Assembly (NCBI GenBank): GCA_030848705.1
Contig: CM061236.1
Span: 57,679,481-57,743,480 of the forward strand
DNA from: Heracleum sosnowskyi
Taxonomy: Eukaryota; Streptophyta; Magnoliopsida; Apiales; Apiaceae
Reading direction: 5' to 3'
DNA: 64,000 nucleotides
Both the position numbers and the translations under genes were made by a program. Under the pieces are notes generated by a model. The model saw nothing but the letters and a program-made list of their open reading frames with translations. It made no database searches and was not told the DNA's origin. Positions 34,207 to 46,200 of the stretch are shown here, piece after piece; position 1 is the stretch's first letter, and every line of letters starts with the position of its first letter.

Positions 34207-35110
34207 CACAAATCGAAGCATATCAAGCATACCTTAAACACTTTCGAGTACCCTAAACTTCGATTAAACCCAGCTCCACCAAGCTTGAATTAAACCCAGC
34301 TCAAACCCTAATTTAATTCCTTAATTAAACCCTAATTTAAGCAGCGCGAACCCTAATTTAAAACTTAATAGACAGAGACTAGGAAGTGAGAAGCGAGAAA
34401 AGAGGATGAGAAGTGAGAATGAGAGAATGAGAGTGAGAGTGATATAATTTTCCCCCAATTTTCCCCCGCCCGTGTTTTCCCCAATTTCGTTTGCCGCTCG
34501 GTGTTGTTGCCTCAATTTCATTTTGCCGCTCACTGATATAATTAATTTTCTTTAAACAAAATTATTACAAATTTATTATAATAAGTTTGATATTAAATTA
34601 TAATTATAATTTATTATTTTAATTATTTCGTTCTTACAATCTATTTTTAAATCTATTGTTAAAATTAGTTTTGCAAGCTGTTACTTTCTCTAATAAATTT
34701 TTTATTGGCTTTAATCAAAATTTAATTTTTTTTAAAAACCTATTCTAATATAAATTGATTAAAAACATTTTATAAAATATAAATAATTCAATTATTTCAC
34801 AGAATATTACTTTTATAAAAATATTACTTTTATTATTCAATGATTTTTTAAAAATTAAATACTTTTAAAGTGAAATAATTATTGAATTATTAATTTTACA
34901 TAAAAAATTCAAAATTAATACTCTAAGGTAACACCCTCACTGTGTTACTCAGTTACAACACCTTTTTACAGCTAGAGTAACATGGGTTTATGGATATGGT
35001 AACACCAAAACTACGATGTTGTAATAGGTCCAAAATTTCAAAGCTAAGGTAACATGCAACAGGGTAACACCCCTACCCAGATGTTGTAAAAGGCCATCTA
35101 TGGCGTAGTG

Positions 35111-35626
35111 TGCTGCTAGGAGCTCAAGGAATGCTTATGGTTTCAAGAAGCATAAAAGTTACATGGAAAAAGGCTATGATGTCAGGGAAGATAAATCTAA
35201 TCTTCATATCAATGAAATATTCAAGTCAAGTGGACATCTCAAAAGTCTTTCTGATATTCCTGGGATTGGTGAACCTGGAAGATTCAAAAGTTCTTATGAA
35301 GAATTTGTGAAAAAGAAGAATGAATGTCGAAGTGCAGGAACTCATGGAGGAATTGGACATCCTGATGCAGAAATAATTCCTCAAGCAACATCATATGATC
35401 AGGCATGTTTAACAGAAAATCTGAGTGAGAAATTGACTCAAAGACATCTTGACAAACTGATATTTGTTCAAATGGTTTATGATGTTTATGATGGAAATCT
35501 GCCTCAAAAAAAGTTGGTGTATTTTCTCAAGGATGGAACTACGTTTGTATTGACAGCTTTGGACATCTCAATGAAGAATCTGGAAGAATTGAGGTATGTG
35601 TTATATTTGTTTGTTCCTAAAGATGA
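35111..35626 (+). pseudogene. Envelope-like ORF of A3, last visible part
   Basis: Resumes after the TGC duplication in the same frame. It carries the conserved C-terminal domain, GGIGHPDAEI, then a YFLKDGTTFVLT block matching YFMKDGSVKIL of A1 and NFLEKGTFVIST of element B. It is cut at 35626 where the LTR of element B begins. The last residues before the stop at 35646-35648 come from that LTR. About 130 C-terminal codons present in A1 are missing, and they do not reappear after element B. Confidence 0.85.
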
Positions 35627-36731
35627 TGTAAAGCATACTGTAACATAAGATGTAACAGAGATAATAACAACTCGGCAAAGGACAAGACAGACAATAATAT
35701 TAACAGAAGCACATGAATCCAGAAGTAAAGAAGAAAAGGTAAACTCAAAAAATCAAAATATGGTATGTATTCTTGAAGTCCGTAAACATGTCACGGAAAG
35801 AAGTTCATTAATATGTACAAGCCTCTGTGACAAATAAAGAAACAAGACTTTCAAGACTGCAGAAGTATTTGAATGATTAAGAGTTAGTACCATAGGATTC
35901 CAGTGATTTAATTGAAGCAACCAGAACGACAAAGGACTTATCAACAACATTGAATTGAAGACATGGAAGTATTGATCGAGTGTTAGTCATCTGTGAACCA
36001 GACCAGTTGCACTAGTTGTCAGCACCTAAAAGATCAAGATGTTTATCGTCTCGGAAGAAGTTGATTTAAAGTCTAAATATGAAACATCCTGAAAGTGAAA
36101 AGAATATTACAAGGTATGTTTAGGTTTAAATGAAAGTACAAATCACTTGGTGAAAAAGAGAAGAAACTTCAAGGGTCAAAGTGAAATAGAGAAAATAATT
36201 CGATGGTTTTCTTTTAGAAAATCCATCGAACGGGATCAAGAGAATCTATTAGAAAAACCGTGGAAAAGTAATTTGTCATTCAATAGTTTTTATTTAAAAA
36301 CTATCGAAAGAAAATTTGTTTTATTCATTCGATGGTTTTTCAATTGAAGGAGCAGGTGAAAAGTATTTTACTTTGTCAGGTTGATTGAAAAATGGACGGC
36401 CAGGATTAACTTGATTTTGGTTCGATAGTTTTTCAAAACAAAGACTACAAATAGAGAATGAAGACAGTGTTCTTCTTCAGTTGGTTAGCAGTTGTGATCA
36501 TATTTACTCAGAAGAATTTAAGAGCTCAAGAACGATTACTGGAGAAAATTTATAGTGCCTTAATTTCTATTGTTTGTATTGATTACGTTAACCTGAACTC
36601 ATTGAAGCTAATCTACGGATTAGATTTGTAGCACCCCTCGCGGTTTATATTTATAAAACGATATATTCCCCGATTGAATAATTTGTGAGTATCGTATTCA
36701 ACCCCCCTTCTACGATACTTTGGACCTAACA
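35627..36731 (+). repeat. 5' LTR of element B (1105 bp)
   Basis: From TGTAAAGCATACTG to GGACCTAACA. Inverted TCGATAGTTTTT/AAAACTATCGA-type motifs lie between 36199 and 36436, some able to form hairpins. It matches the 3' LTR (62470-63586) along its length but with many differences. Confidence 0.9.
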
Positions 36732-36746
36732 ATTGACATCATAGCT
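36732..36746 (+). other. Primer-binding site of element B (degenerate)
   Basis: ATTGACATCATAGC directly after the LTR resembles the usual copia ATTGGTATCAGAGC, complementary to initiator-Met tRNA, with three changes. From 36747 to 36891 is an untranslated leader. Confidence 0.6.
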
Positions 36747-36891
36747 ATTTGATTGATGTGCAAATCAGATCCGGTGAATGAGACCAAAATCAAACAAGGC
36801 TTGAAAATTTGAAGCAAATTATTTAACTTTCAAAATTTTTCATTTGATTGGAATTTCTTGAATTTTAAACAGTTTGAAATTTTCAGAAACC

Positions 36892-39282
36892 ATGAGTGCT
36901 CCAAAGACAACTGCTTGTATTAAAGTTTCCCCTTCACTAGAGATGATTTCGGTTTGTGGAAGATGAAGATGCTGTTATTTATCAAGGCATCTAATCTATT
37001 GTATATTGGCATATTAGAGAACGAACCGTTTGTACCAATGAAACCAGTTGGTGAATCATCATCTCCTGATGGCACCAAAATTCCTCAAGGCTCAATCCCA
37101 AAGGAATTATCTGTGTTCACAGATACAGATAAAGAACTGATTCGATTGGATACAGGTTTGATGCTGATATTGACAGACTCCGCAGACAAGGAAATGAGCT
37201 ATCAGTTAATGAACTGTGTGAGCGGGAAACAAATGTGGGATACCATAAATTTGATAATGGAAGGAACTGAAGACGTGCAGGAAAATAGATTGGACATCCT
37301 GACTTCTCAATATGAATCATTTAGGTCACTTCCTGGAGAAAGTATAACTCAGGTCTTTGAGAAGTATACTAAGCTGTTAAATGAATTAACCATGAAAGGG
37401 AAGACCTATCCTCTGAGAGAGACAAACATGAAGTTCATGATGACACTGCCCCATCATGTAGAACACAAGTCCTCATCCATAAGGGAAAGAATTGACTTTA
37501 CTAAGATGCCATTGGAGATGATTTATGGCAAGCTTAAAACTTATGAGATGGAGCAAGAACAACGAGTGATAATCTACGGACCAGGGACGGTGGACAACAA
37601 GAATTCTACACTCGCAAGATCAGCTGCACTTGTAGTGGATGAACCAACAACTTCTGATATTTAGGTTCAAACCCCTAGAGCTGGAAAGGAGGTGATTATA
37701 GAAGCTGAAATGGATTCTGTGAATCTGGGTGTTGATGAAAGTGATTACTACAACCTAGAAGAGCTTGAGGAAATGGAAGACAAAACCATGGCATACTAAG
37801 CTGCAAAGTTTAGACACATTCATTTCAAGAGAAACCCTAAGTACAAGTTCAAGGGCTCAACCAACAGATTTCAGAAGAGCATGTATTCACATGGCACTGG
37901 CTTTAAGGGAGGCTACAAGACTGGCATGATTGATAGAAGCAAATCAAGATGCTACAACTGCAATGAGTTAGGGCATTTCGCCACTGAATGCCGGAACCCT
38001 CATCAAGCAAGAGACATAAAAGATGTCTATGAGAAGAAAGATTCTTATGAGGAGTTGAAAAAAGAGAATGCTAAGCTGAAACAACAACTGGAAACCTTAT
38101 CTGGAAAGCAGAAAGGAAAAGCTTATATTGCAGAGGGTAAAATTTGGGATGATACTGATTCAGATGAAGAGGAAGAGTATGTAAATCTTGCCCTAATGGC
38201 CGACTCTTCAGAGGAATCACCACAATCATCTCAGGTACCTATCTTAACAACAATTGACATGTCTAATTCTGAGTACAAGAAAACTGTGAAAGATCTTAGT
38301 GTAAAATTGTTTAATGTTCACACAAGCATGCTAGCATCAGAAATTGAAAATGCTAAGTTAGTTCTTAAGATTAAAAATCTAGAATCTAAGAATGAAGAAC
38401 TAATGCTTGTAGCTGTCACATTAGAAGATCTTAAACAGGGGAATGAGTACTTAGAGAACAAGGTCAAGTGTAATGATGAGATAGAGACAATCCTCAGGAA
38501 GCAGATTTCAGACCTAGATTTGAAGCTGAATGCATATAAGAACTCGCCCTAATTGCTAAGGAAATAATTGATACTCAGACCTTAGGGAATAAAACTGCCA
38601 TAGGATTTGACTACAGCAAAAGAACTGGAAAGAAGATTGTGGAATTTCCTGTGACATCTTCAGCTGTCAAGAAGGATACTCCACATGTTCTTAAGAATTA
38701 GACTGTCCAGTTTTTGTTAAGCCGTTTCCAGCACTTTTCAATGAGGATGATCTAATCATAAGCCAAGAATTGCTTGAGGAGGATTTATTGAAGGAAGTAG
38801 AGATAAAGACTAAGTTGCCTAGGAAGTCAGTAAAAATTGAATTACCTAAAACTGATGTAGGCAATAAGGTTAGTAAGGCTAAAAAGAACAGGAATGGGAA
38901 AGATAGTGTTAATCAGAATATTGTTTCATCTTCTCCCATTGCATCTAGGAAGTTGTGCACTAATTGTAATTCTACTGGACACCTTACACATGCATGTAAA
39001 AATGTTAAAGTAGAAACTGCTGTTACTTCTGAAATGCATAACATGTCTGACATGCCTGATCTTCATGAACCATGTGGAAAGAAATAGTGTTTACTTTGTG
39101 CATACAATATCATGCATGCTTATTTTAAGTTGATGAATGCATCTAGTAGCACTAGTATTGTAAATGATAAATCCACAGACAACATGAAAGTCAAACAAGT
39201 TAAGACTGACTTGTATGTTACTCCTGTTAAAGGATCTAAACCTTCAGGACCCAAACAAGTTTGGGTACCAAAGTCTGCTTAA
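36892..39282 (+). pseudogene. gag: gag of element B, broken
   Basis: Starts at MSAPKTTACIK (36892), with a frameshift near 36925 before DDFGLWKMKMLLF. The capsid region contains MWDTINLIMEGTE and ENRLDILTSQYE. Stops occur at 37662-37664 and near 37797. A CCHC zinc knuckle, CYNCNELGHFATEC, is at about 37952. A coiled, Lys/Glu-rich region follows to a frameshift near 38540 and a TAG near 38699. A second knuckle, CTNCNSTGHLTHAC, is at about 38956, then a TAG at 39085-39087 and the end GPKQVWVPKSA before the TAA at 39280. Gag forms the particle and packages RNA. At least five lesions make it non-functional. Confidence 0.82.
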
Positions 39283-39293
39283 TCAATCTGTGA

Positions 39294-40095
39294 TTGCAGG
39301 GTAAGGTTAAAAGCTCAAAGGTCGTGTGGATTCTGGATAGTGGCTGTTTTAGACACATGACAGGTGAAGAGTCCCTGCTTACAGAGGTGGTTAAGAAGAC
39401 CGGCCCGATTGTAACCTTTGGAGATGACAACAAAGGATTCACTACGGGATATGGTAAACTGAGAATTGGGAATGTCATCATTGAAAACATCTTTCTTGTT
39501 GAAGGATTGAAGCACAATCTTCTAAGTATCAGTCAATTCTGTGATAAAGGATACAATGTGGATTTCAGAAAGGACATGTGCTTGATCATAAACAGGAAGG
39601 ATGAGAAGCTTGCTCTACTGGGAGTGAGAAAAGGAAATTTGTTTATAGCTGACTTAAGTTCTACCAGTGAAGGAGAAGTTACATGTTTCTACAATAAGGC
39701 ATCTTCAGAACAAAGTTGGCTATGGCATAAGAAGCTCTCACACTTGAACTTCAAAACTATGAACTCTTTGGTAAAGAGAGAGTTAGTGAGAGGGTTGCCC
39801 CTGATGGAATTCAATCAGGAGGGACTATGTGAAGCATGTGAAAAAGGGAAGTCGAAGAAAGCATCACATAGAAGCAAAGAAATGACAAGCATTGCTGAAC
39901 CTCTTCAGCTGATTCATATGGATTTATTTGGTCCAGTCAATGTTATGTCACTTCCAAGAAAAAGATATGCATTGGTGATGGTGGATGACTACTCCAAGTA
40001 CACGTGGGTGTTGTTCTTACAATCAAAGGATGAAGCAACACAACTAATCATTGATCACATCAAGAAGATAGAAGTGGAAGCTAAGCTACCTGTGC
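39294..40095 (+). pseudogene. pol: Protease and integrase N-terminal part of element B
   Basis: The aspartic protease motif is ILDSGCFRHMTG at about 39330. The pre-integrase HHCC zinc motif (LWHKKLSHLNF then CEACEKGKSKKASH, 39720-39870) and the start of the integrase core (HMDLFGPVNV, VDDYSKYTWVLFL) follow. The reading frame is open but is cut at 40095 by the inverted foreign block. The core restarts from 42010 in the second copy of the 215-bp duplication. Confidence 0.9.
39881..40095 (+). repeat. 215-bp direct duplication, copy 1
   Basis: Identical by eye to 42010-42224. It covers the integrase core from MTSIAEPLQL to EAKLPV. The bases outside differ, so the limits are exact within a base. 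Confidence 0.95.
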
Positions 40096-42009
40096 AATAT
40101 CAAGATGTAAACTGGATTCTTCCCTGATGTCAGCAATGTACATGCAGTCCTCTGGATTTGCAGGGGGTTTCTGAGGTTGTGGCTTTCTCACAAACACTGG
40201 CTTTGCCTTGACAGCCCTTTTCTTTGTCTTCATTGGTTGATCTTTCTCAAATAGGAACTTTGGAAAGTAGGCCTCATCAAATTCAAAAGGCTCCTCTTTT
40301 GGCATTATTGGTTGATCATGAAAGTTGACAGGATGTGCAGGATCACAAGCCAACTTTCCCTCAAGAGGTAGATCAACAGGAATTTGATGTGCAATTGTTG
40401 GGGGAGAGTCTTGAGCAGTGTCCTGGGAATCATCTTTATCAAAGTTCAGATTCCTTTTAGCTCTAGCCTTTGGTTGCCTTACACTCTTCCTTTGCTTTCC
40501 AGCTTCCTTAACTTCATCCTTAGCCTTTTCTTCCTGTAGGGTTTCTTCATCTTCAAGTGATTGAGCAACTGCAAGTGCTTGCATTGCTGCTCTTTCAGAT
40601 TCTTCAGCTTTGGCCTTAGCAAAATTTGGGTGACCAACCCAAATGCAAATTTCCTTGCTATCCCTGTAGATGATGGCCCTTTTGTTCCTTATGCTTGGAT
40701 GATTGCTCTCTTTGCTTTCAGTGATCAGCCTCCCTAGGACTTTGAACTCATCTGGCTTAGGTGGAGGATAAAATATCCTTGCAATGTTTTTGCCCTTGGG
40801 TTTGGCAGGTGATAATGGAGATATCCCTCTTGCATCCACATCTCTAAAGCATGAAGATTGCCCTTTCTCATTTCTTGAATCTTGAAAGACTCCATGTTGA
40901 AGGGGTTCTATAACATATGAACTCTTGAACTGTGGCTCCATTGATACTATCACCATTGCATTTGTTGATGGTTCTGTAGAGGTAGCTTGATCCGTTGATG
41001 GATGAATTGTCTTTGAAGTTCCAGCAATTTTCTTGACCCTTGCATCTACGCTAGACCAGTGGTCTTGTATCTGTTTTGCAAGCTGAAGCCTCATTGATGC
41101 TTGCTGAATTAGGTCAATGCCATCAAGCTTGTTTTTCCCTGACTCCCCCATAGCTAATGGCTCTTCTGGTAAGGAAATGGCTGGGACCAAAACCTTTGTG
41201 ATTTGTATATCAAGCTCCTTAGATTTCTCCCCCTTTTTGTTATCATCAAGAGAGATGATAGGGAGTCCCTGAGCTGCCAAAAGCCGAGTTAGGAGTTGAG
41301 TTTGTTTCTCCTGTTCCTTTTGAATTTGAGAAAGTGTAGCCTCTACTTTGTCCACTCTAGAGGAAAGAGTCTTCAAAGATGAGGACACTTCAGGTTCCTT
41401 GGAGAAAAACCTGTTCATCTTGGATACAGTAAGAAGGGGAAGCTTCTCATCAAGCCTCCTTTCTGTAGCATTCTTCAAGTTCTCAACAGAGTCCTTGATG
41501 TCCCTTGCTTCCATCCTGGTCTGCAACATTTGTAGCCTTTGAATCTCCAAGGAGTCCATAATGGCTTTGTAGAAAGGCTTGTTTTCAACACTAACATATT
41601 CATGAGCCAAGGAGGCTTCATTGTACTGTCTACTGATTGCAGCATCCAGGTTGATTCTTCCATGACCATCCTGAGAAAGCCAGCTAGGTCTAGGAGGCAC
41701 CACAGAAGCCACCTGTAGATTGTCACCAAAGTTGTCCTCATCATCAGAAAAATCAAAGTCACCACTAGCTGCAGCTCCTGGAGATAGATTGGTCAAGGCA
41801 TCCTTTGCTCTTTGCATTGATGCAGTTGTATGAATTAGGTGTAGTGACCTCTCTGCCTCCACATTGCCCTGCTGAGCCATAATTTGATAGGCTGACACAG
41901 GATGAGTAAAGGTCTCAGGATCCAGAGAAATACTATCCAGAGTTTGTTGATAATGCTCTTGGAAAGTAAGTTCCCTTTCTCCCTCATTGACCCCCATGAA
42001 CTCACTAGC
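40096..42009 (-). other. Inverted 1.9-kb block with a fragment of a foreign envelope-like ORF
   Basis: An open minus-strand frame of 646 codons runs through the whole block and a few bases into both duplications (40081-42021). Its apparent Met and stop are therefore not native. Features include an acidic FDFSDDEDNFGDN, a coiled coil (about residues 220-246), DNKKGEKSKEL (counterpart of VKKGEK in A1), and Lys/Arg-rich stretches. It is an internal piece of a Sirevirus envelope-like ORF from a lineage other than A, B or C. It has no LTR, terminal repeat or poly-A, so it did not arrive as an ordinary transposon. Its frame is clean, so the event is recent. Confidence 0.8.
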
Positions 42010-42224
42010 AATGACAAGCATTGCTGAACCTCTTCAGCTGATTCATATGGATTTATTTGGTCCAGTCAATGTTATGTCACTTCCAAGAAAAAGATATGCA
42101 TTGGTGATGGTGGATGACTACTCCAAGTACACGTGGGTGTTGTTCTTACAATCAAAGGATGAAGCAACACAACTAATCATTGATCACATCAAGAAGATAG
42201 AAGTGGAAGCTAAGCTACCTGTGC
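42010..42224 (+). repeat. 215-bp direct duplication, copy 2
   Basis: Second copy of 39881-40095. It joins in frame to the rest of the integrase. Confidence 0.95.
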
Positions 42225-43228
42225 GGACAATCAGATCAGACAATGGAACTGAATTCAAGAATGCCGTTCTAAATGATTTCTGCTCAGAGAAAGGAATATC
42301 AAGACAGTATTCAGCACCAAGAACTCCTCAACAGAATGGAGTAGTGGAAAGGAAGAACAGAACCTTGGTTGAAGCAGCAAGGACTATGTTAAATGAATCA
42401 AAACTTCCCACTTACTTTTGGGCTGAAGCAGTGAATACAGCTTGCTACACTCAGAATCGAACCCTGATCAACAAAGATCATGAAAAGACTCCGTATGAGT
42501 TAATGGCCAACAAGAAACCAACACTGAAGTACTTTCATGTGTTTGGTGCAAAGTGCTTTGTACTTAAAGATGGAGAACATCTAGGCAAGTTTGATGCCAA
42601 AGCAGATGAAGGCATTTTTCTGGGCTATTCTCTGGAATCTAAGGCTTACAGGGTGTATGTGATTGAAGATAAGAAGGTGTTGAAAAGCTTTAATGTAACA
42701 TTTGACGACACCAAAAGACCAGACCTGCAAACAAGAGAGAACTCTGAATCCTTGGTATTTGAAAATCTATCGGGAGATCTCTCTAACATTGAAGAAGAAC
42801 CTGAAGTTGTTACAGTTATTAATAATAATCATAATGATAATGATTCTGGACCAAGTGGTGAAAGTGGTGGAGATCCTCAAACTACTACAGGATCCACTAG
42901 TCAATCAACAGGGTCAGCAAATCAAACCGTCAACAACTCAGGGGGAGCAGGAGAAGGATCAACTAGTCACACTCCACAACATCTAGAACAAGGAGGATCA
43001 TCAAGATCGCATCTGCCAAGACAAAGGGTATGGAATAGAGATCATCCCTTTCACTTGATCATTGGTGATCCGGACACAGGAGTGAGAATTAGGAGGACAT
43101 CACAAAATGAATGTCACTATTCTGGGTTTCTTTCAGAAACAGAACCTAAGAAAGTTGAAGATGCCCTAGATGATCCAGATTGGGTGATTGCAATGCAAGA
43201 TGAACTCAATCAGTTTGAAAGGCAGAAA
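42010..43228 (+). pseudogene. pol: Integrase core and C-terminal part of element B, start of RT
   Basis: The integrase catalytic residues are visible in HMDLFG, RSDNGTEF (42235) and GVVERKN (42340), the DD-E pattern. Then come the VFGAKCFVLKDG and FLGYSLESKAYRVY region and a Ser/Gly/Gln-rich linker. The RT begins with PKKVEDALDDPDWVIAM. The frame is open, but element D interrupts it after AGAAA at 43224-43228. The same frame resumes at 56335. Confidence 0.92.
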
Positions 43229-46200
43229 TGTGACGCCCACCCAATCTGGGGTCATGATTGGGGAGTCACTACAACCTCTATACTTATGAACCTGTGAATA
43301 ATAATATAAACATGTAGACGCGACCCCATCTTTACCCTGGATCTTTAACAGGTAATGGTATGAAACAAGCATCAACTATCTACTTCATTTTATTACATAA
43401 TAAAAGTCTCAAAAGTTATTACAACCGTGTCTTAAAAGTTCTACATTCCCTTATACAAAACACCTTCTACAAGTCTTCATCACCTGCCTGAGCTGGCATC
43501 CCAAAAATAACCCTATAGGAAGACTTCCTAGCTGACTGAAAAGTGTGTACCATCTTCTCTTTTAACTGTGGGTTAGAATAGGGAAAAAGAATGAGCCAAA
43601 TGCTCAGCAAGTAATAATATAACCAAATAGTTAACCACTGTGAAACAATTTCCAATATCAATCTGTATGTCATGGGTATAGCAGAATCCATATCAAGGGA
43701 TTATCAGAACAATGACATAAATATGCAATTTCAAAGGGTAAACCAATTTCCTTATATAGATATATGATTTCAAGAAAAGCAATAAGTAATTTGGAGATTT
43801 TTCACAACGCACCGGACAATACGGGTGATCAGCCACGTAAAGTCCCCATACCGGACACACAGTCCCTCTGGTCCTTGTATTGGGTCCCAATAGGCACACA
43901 TTGGCCTTTAGACTAGTCCATCCCTAGTCCATTTATTATAATTAAAAAGTGCTGGGCCGGCGTCACTCGGCCTCTTACGCCTCCAATCTTAGGAATCCGT
44001 GGAAACCATAAATCAGAATTTAAATGAATCCAAACTTTGAAACTTCCTTTCTTTTAAAATCTTTCTTATGAAAGAAATCCTTTGTAAATCATTGGATGTG
44101 TGTTTGTATAGTACCCAAGTGAAGGTTCATATATTCTCAATTTCAAGTAAGTATGTGATTCATAGGTACAAGTTCAAATCTAATGCAATAGCATCTCAGG
44201 TTAAAATGTAAGTATAATCAAAGGATAATGATAAGGTCTGAAGAAAAGTTTGAGCAAGATATGGTTCACAAGACATTGTATTGTGTCTATAATGTTTGTA
44301 TATAAAAGAGTCTTTTGGGAATTGGATAAGTTCAATCTGATCAATCTGGATTTCTATCAATGGGAAATCAAGAAGTAAATGTCATAGGTATGTTTTGGAT
44401 ATGTACTAAAATGTGAGTTCTGGTATATTCACCCTTGGGTGTAAAGGTTCAAAGAAAGAACTAAACATAGTATGGTGTATCAACCCACAAGGTATATGAA
44501 CAGAAATAAGGATTACCAAATGAACATGATATGTTTTCAGGATTAAAAGGGCATATAAACAAGATAGAAATTCATATATGTCAAAATGAAAGAATGGCAT
44601 TTAGAAGCGAAAGCAAGTCAGAATTACTTGCCTTAAGTAGCTAAAAAGAGTAATCAGATTCACTGGTTCTCCACCTTAGTCTTGCCTTTATTTCTAGGCT
44701 CTACTTCTTTGGATTCTTAAGTAGCTTTTAGAACAACCGTACTCACTGAATTTCTGCCTTCGCCTTTCCTTTATCTCTATGTTCCACATCTCGTGACTCT
44801 ACAAAAGAGTATATACTATCTTAGAATGATCCTCTCAAAATTCTAATCCTTATTCTAAACTACCCAACGTTCTCTAAACGCGTAAACACATAATATTTAT
44901 ATCACTTATAACTCTTAACCATATATTTAAGCACAAAACTCACATAAGCGCACATTGCCATTCAAGTTCACATAACATACTCCTTTAATACATATATATA
45001 TAATCTAACTTTCAGATCATACCACCCTTGGTATTCTTTTAAATCAACTTGATCAATGCTAACCATATCCTTAACACCTTTACAAACAATGTTTTCATCT
45101 CAAAAGCTGAAAAATCTGCTGCGCAAGCCTTACCAAAACATTTATCATAAATCCAACAATAATCAAACAAATACCATATTTGACAGGCTACTTCCTGGTT
45201 ACTAACTCAACTTAGAATAAAAGTTTCAACTTCAGAACACTTTATTTAGATTAAAAACGAACTGTATAAAGTAGGTACTAAAGCACAGAAAATCCCTGCT
45301 GCGCAACTTTTAGTAAAATAAGCATAACTTTTTATTCGTTAACCCTATCGATACAAGGTTAGCGCGTGCACAAACTAGATTCAATTTAGAACAGTGACAT
45401 CCTAAGCTCTCTGTCTAAAACAGGCAGCAACATTATGCAAACAATCAAAACAGAACAGGGCAGACAGTTTTTTGGAAAATTCAGCATGATGTATGTCTAT
45501 ACAAAACCAATCCACCATTATAATCTCTACCACAACTAACCATCCCATATCAAAACTAAAACTCATATTCTTAAGAAATTACTAAAACTTACACATGCAA
45601 TTAGCAAATACCAACACTAATTAAACCAACAATCCAAATACTTGGAACTTCACTAAAATTCCCAAATCAAAACCTTTAACCATCAAAAATTTCGAACTAA
45701 CTAAACTTAACACACTTAATCAACATGCAATCACTATCACTTGAAATCATCAACCAATCATCATCATAAACAAATTTTCAAACCGAATTTACTAAAGGGG
45801 AAAATCGAAAATATACATGCATTTCGATTTCTTTACGTGCAACCCAAAATCTTAACTAACATAGCTATTAATACATAATTTGGACTCAAAAATATCATCA
45901 TCGTCCCCGTCGGCTCGCCGGAGCTCATTGCCGACGGCGGCATGATTTGGAGGTGCCCGGAAAATCGGGTTTCCTTCAACAAACCTCACCAATAAGCAAT
46001 ATAAATCAACCAATTAATCACGAAGTCATCACAAGCAAGCTTTCGGGTTTGAATTAAATCAAAATTGCCGAAACCCTTTGCATGCAAAAACTGATGCACA
46101 CACATATACACACAACCATACACTCATACACATACACGAATATATATATATATACATATAATCATCAACATATGTGAGAGAGAGAGAGAGAGATTTTTAC

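Larger units (their letters stand above)
30536..35110. mobile_element. CACTA element 2 (4.6 kb, non-autonomous, carries PMT gene exons)
   Basis: Terminal inverted repeats CACTACGCCATAGATGGCCT are identical at both ends (30536-30555 and 35091-35110). The target duplication is TGC (30533-30535 and 35111-35113), and removing the insert restores the A3 frame. GGTAACAC-type words are repeated near both ends (about 30556-30950 and 34925-35085). No transposase ORF is visible. The interior holds minus-strand exons of a methyltransferase gene. The terminal repeat differs from that of CACTA element 1, so the two belong to different families. Confidence 0.93.
14540..35626 (+). mobile_element. Element A3: third, more diverged lineage-A element, interrupted
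   Basis: It begins at the A2 LTR boundary in what looks like the post-pol spacer, with two TCCTGAT motifs near 14581-14603 and otherwise AT-rich non-coding sequence to 14927. An antisense ORF and a complete-N-terminus envelope-like ORF follow. That ORF is split by element C (17716-28535) and CACTA element 2 (30536-35110), and is cut off at 35626 by the LTR of element B. Its own LTRs and pol are not in the window. Confidence 0.8.

Noticed and set aside
40081..42021. A 646-codon minus-strand gene in element B
   Set aside because: Its first and last codons fall in the duplicated integrase sequence and it has no native start or stop, so it is an internal fragment of an envelope-like ORF.
43166..44600. 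Small minus-strand ORFs of 60-75 codons repeated at 52604-54026
   Set aside because: They recur because the two LTRs of element D are near-identical copies. They have no recognisable domain and are not independent genes.
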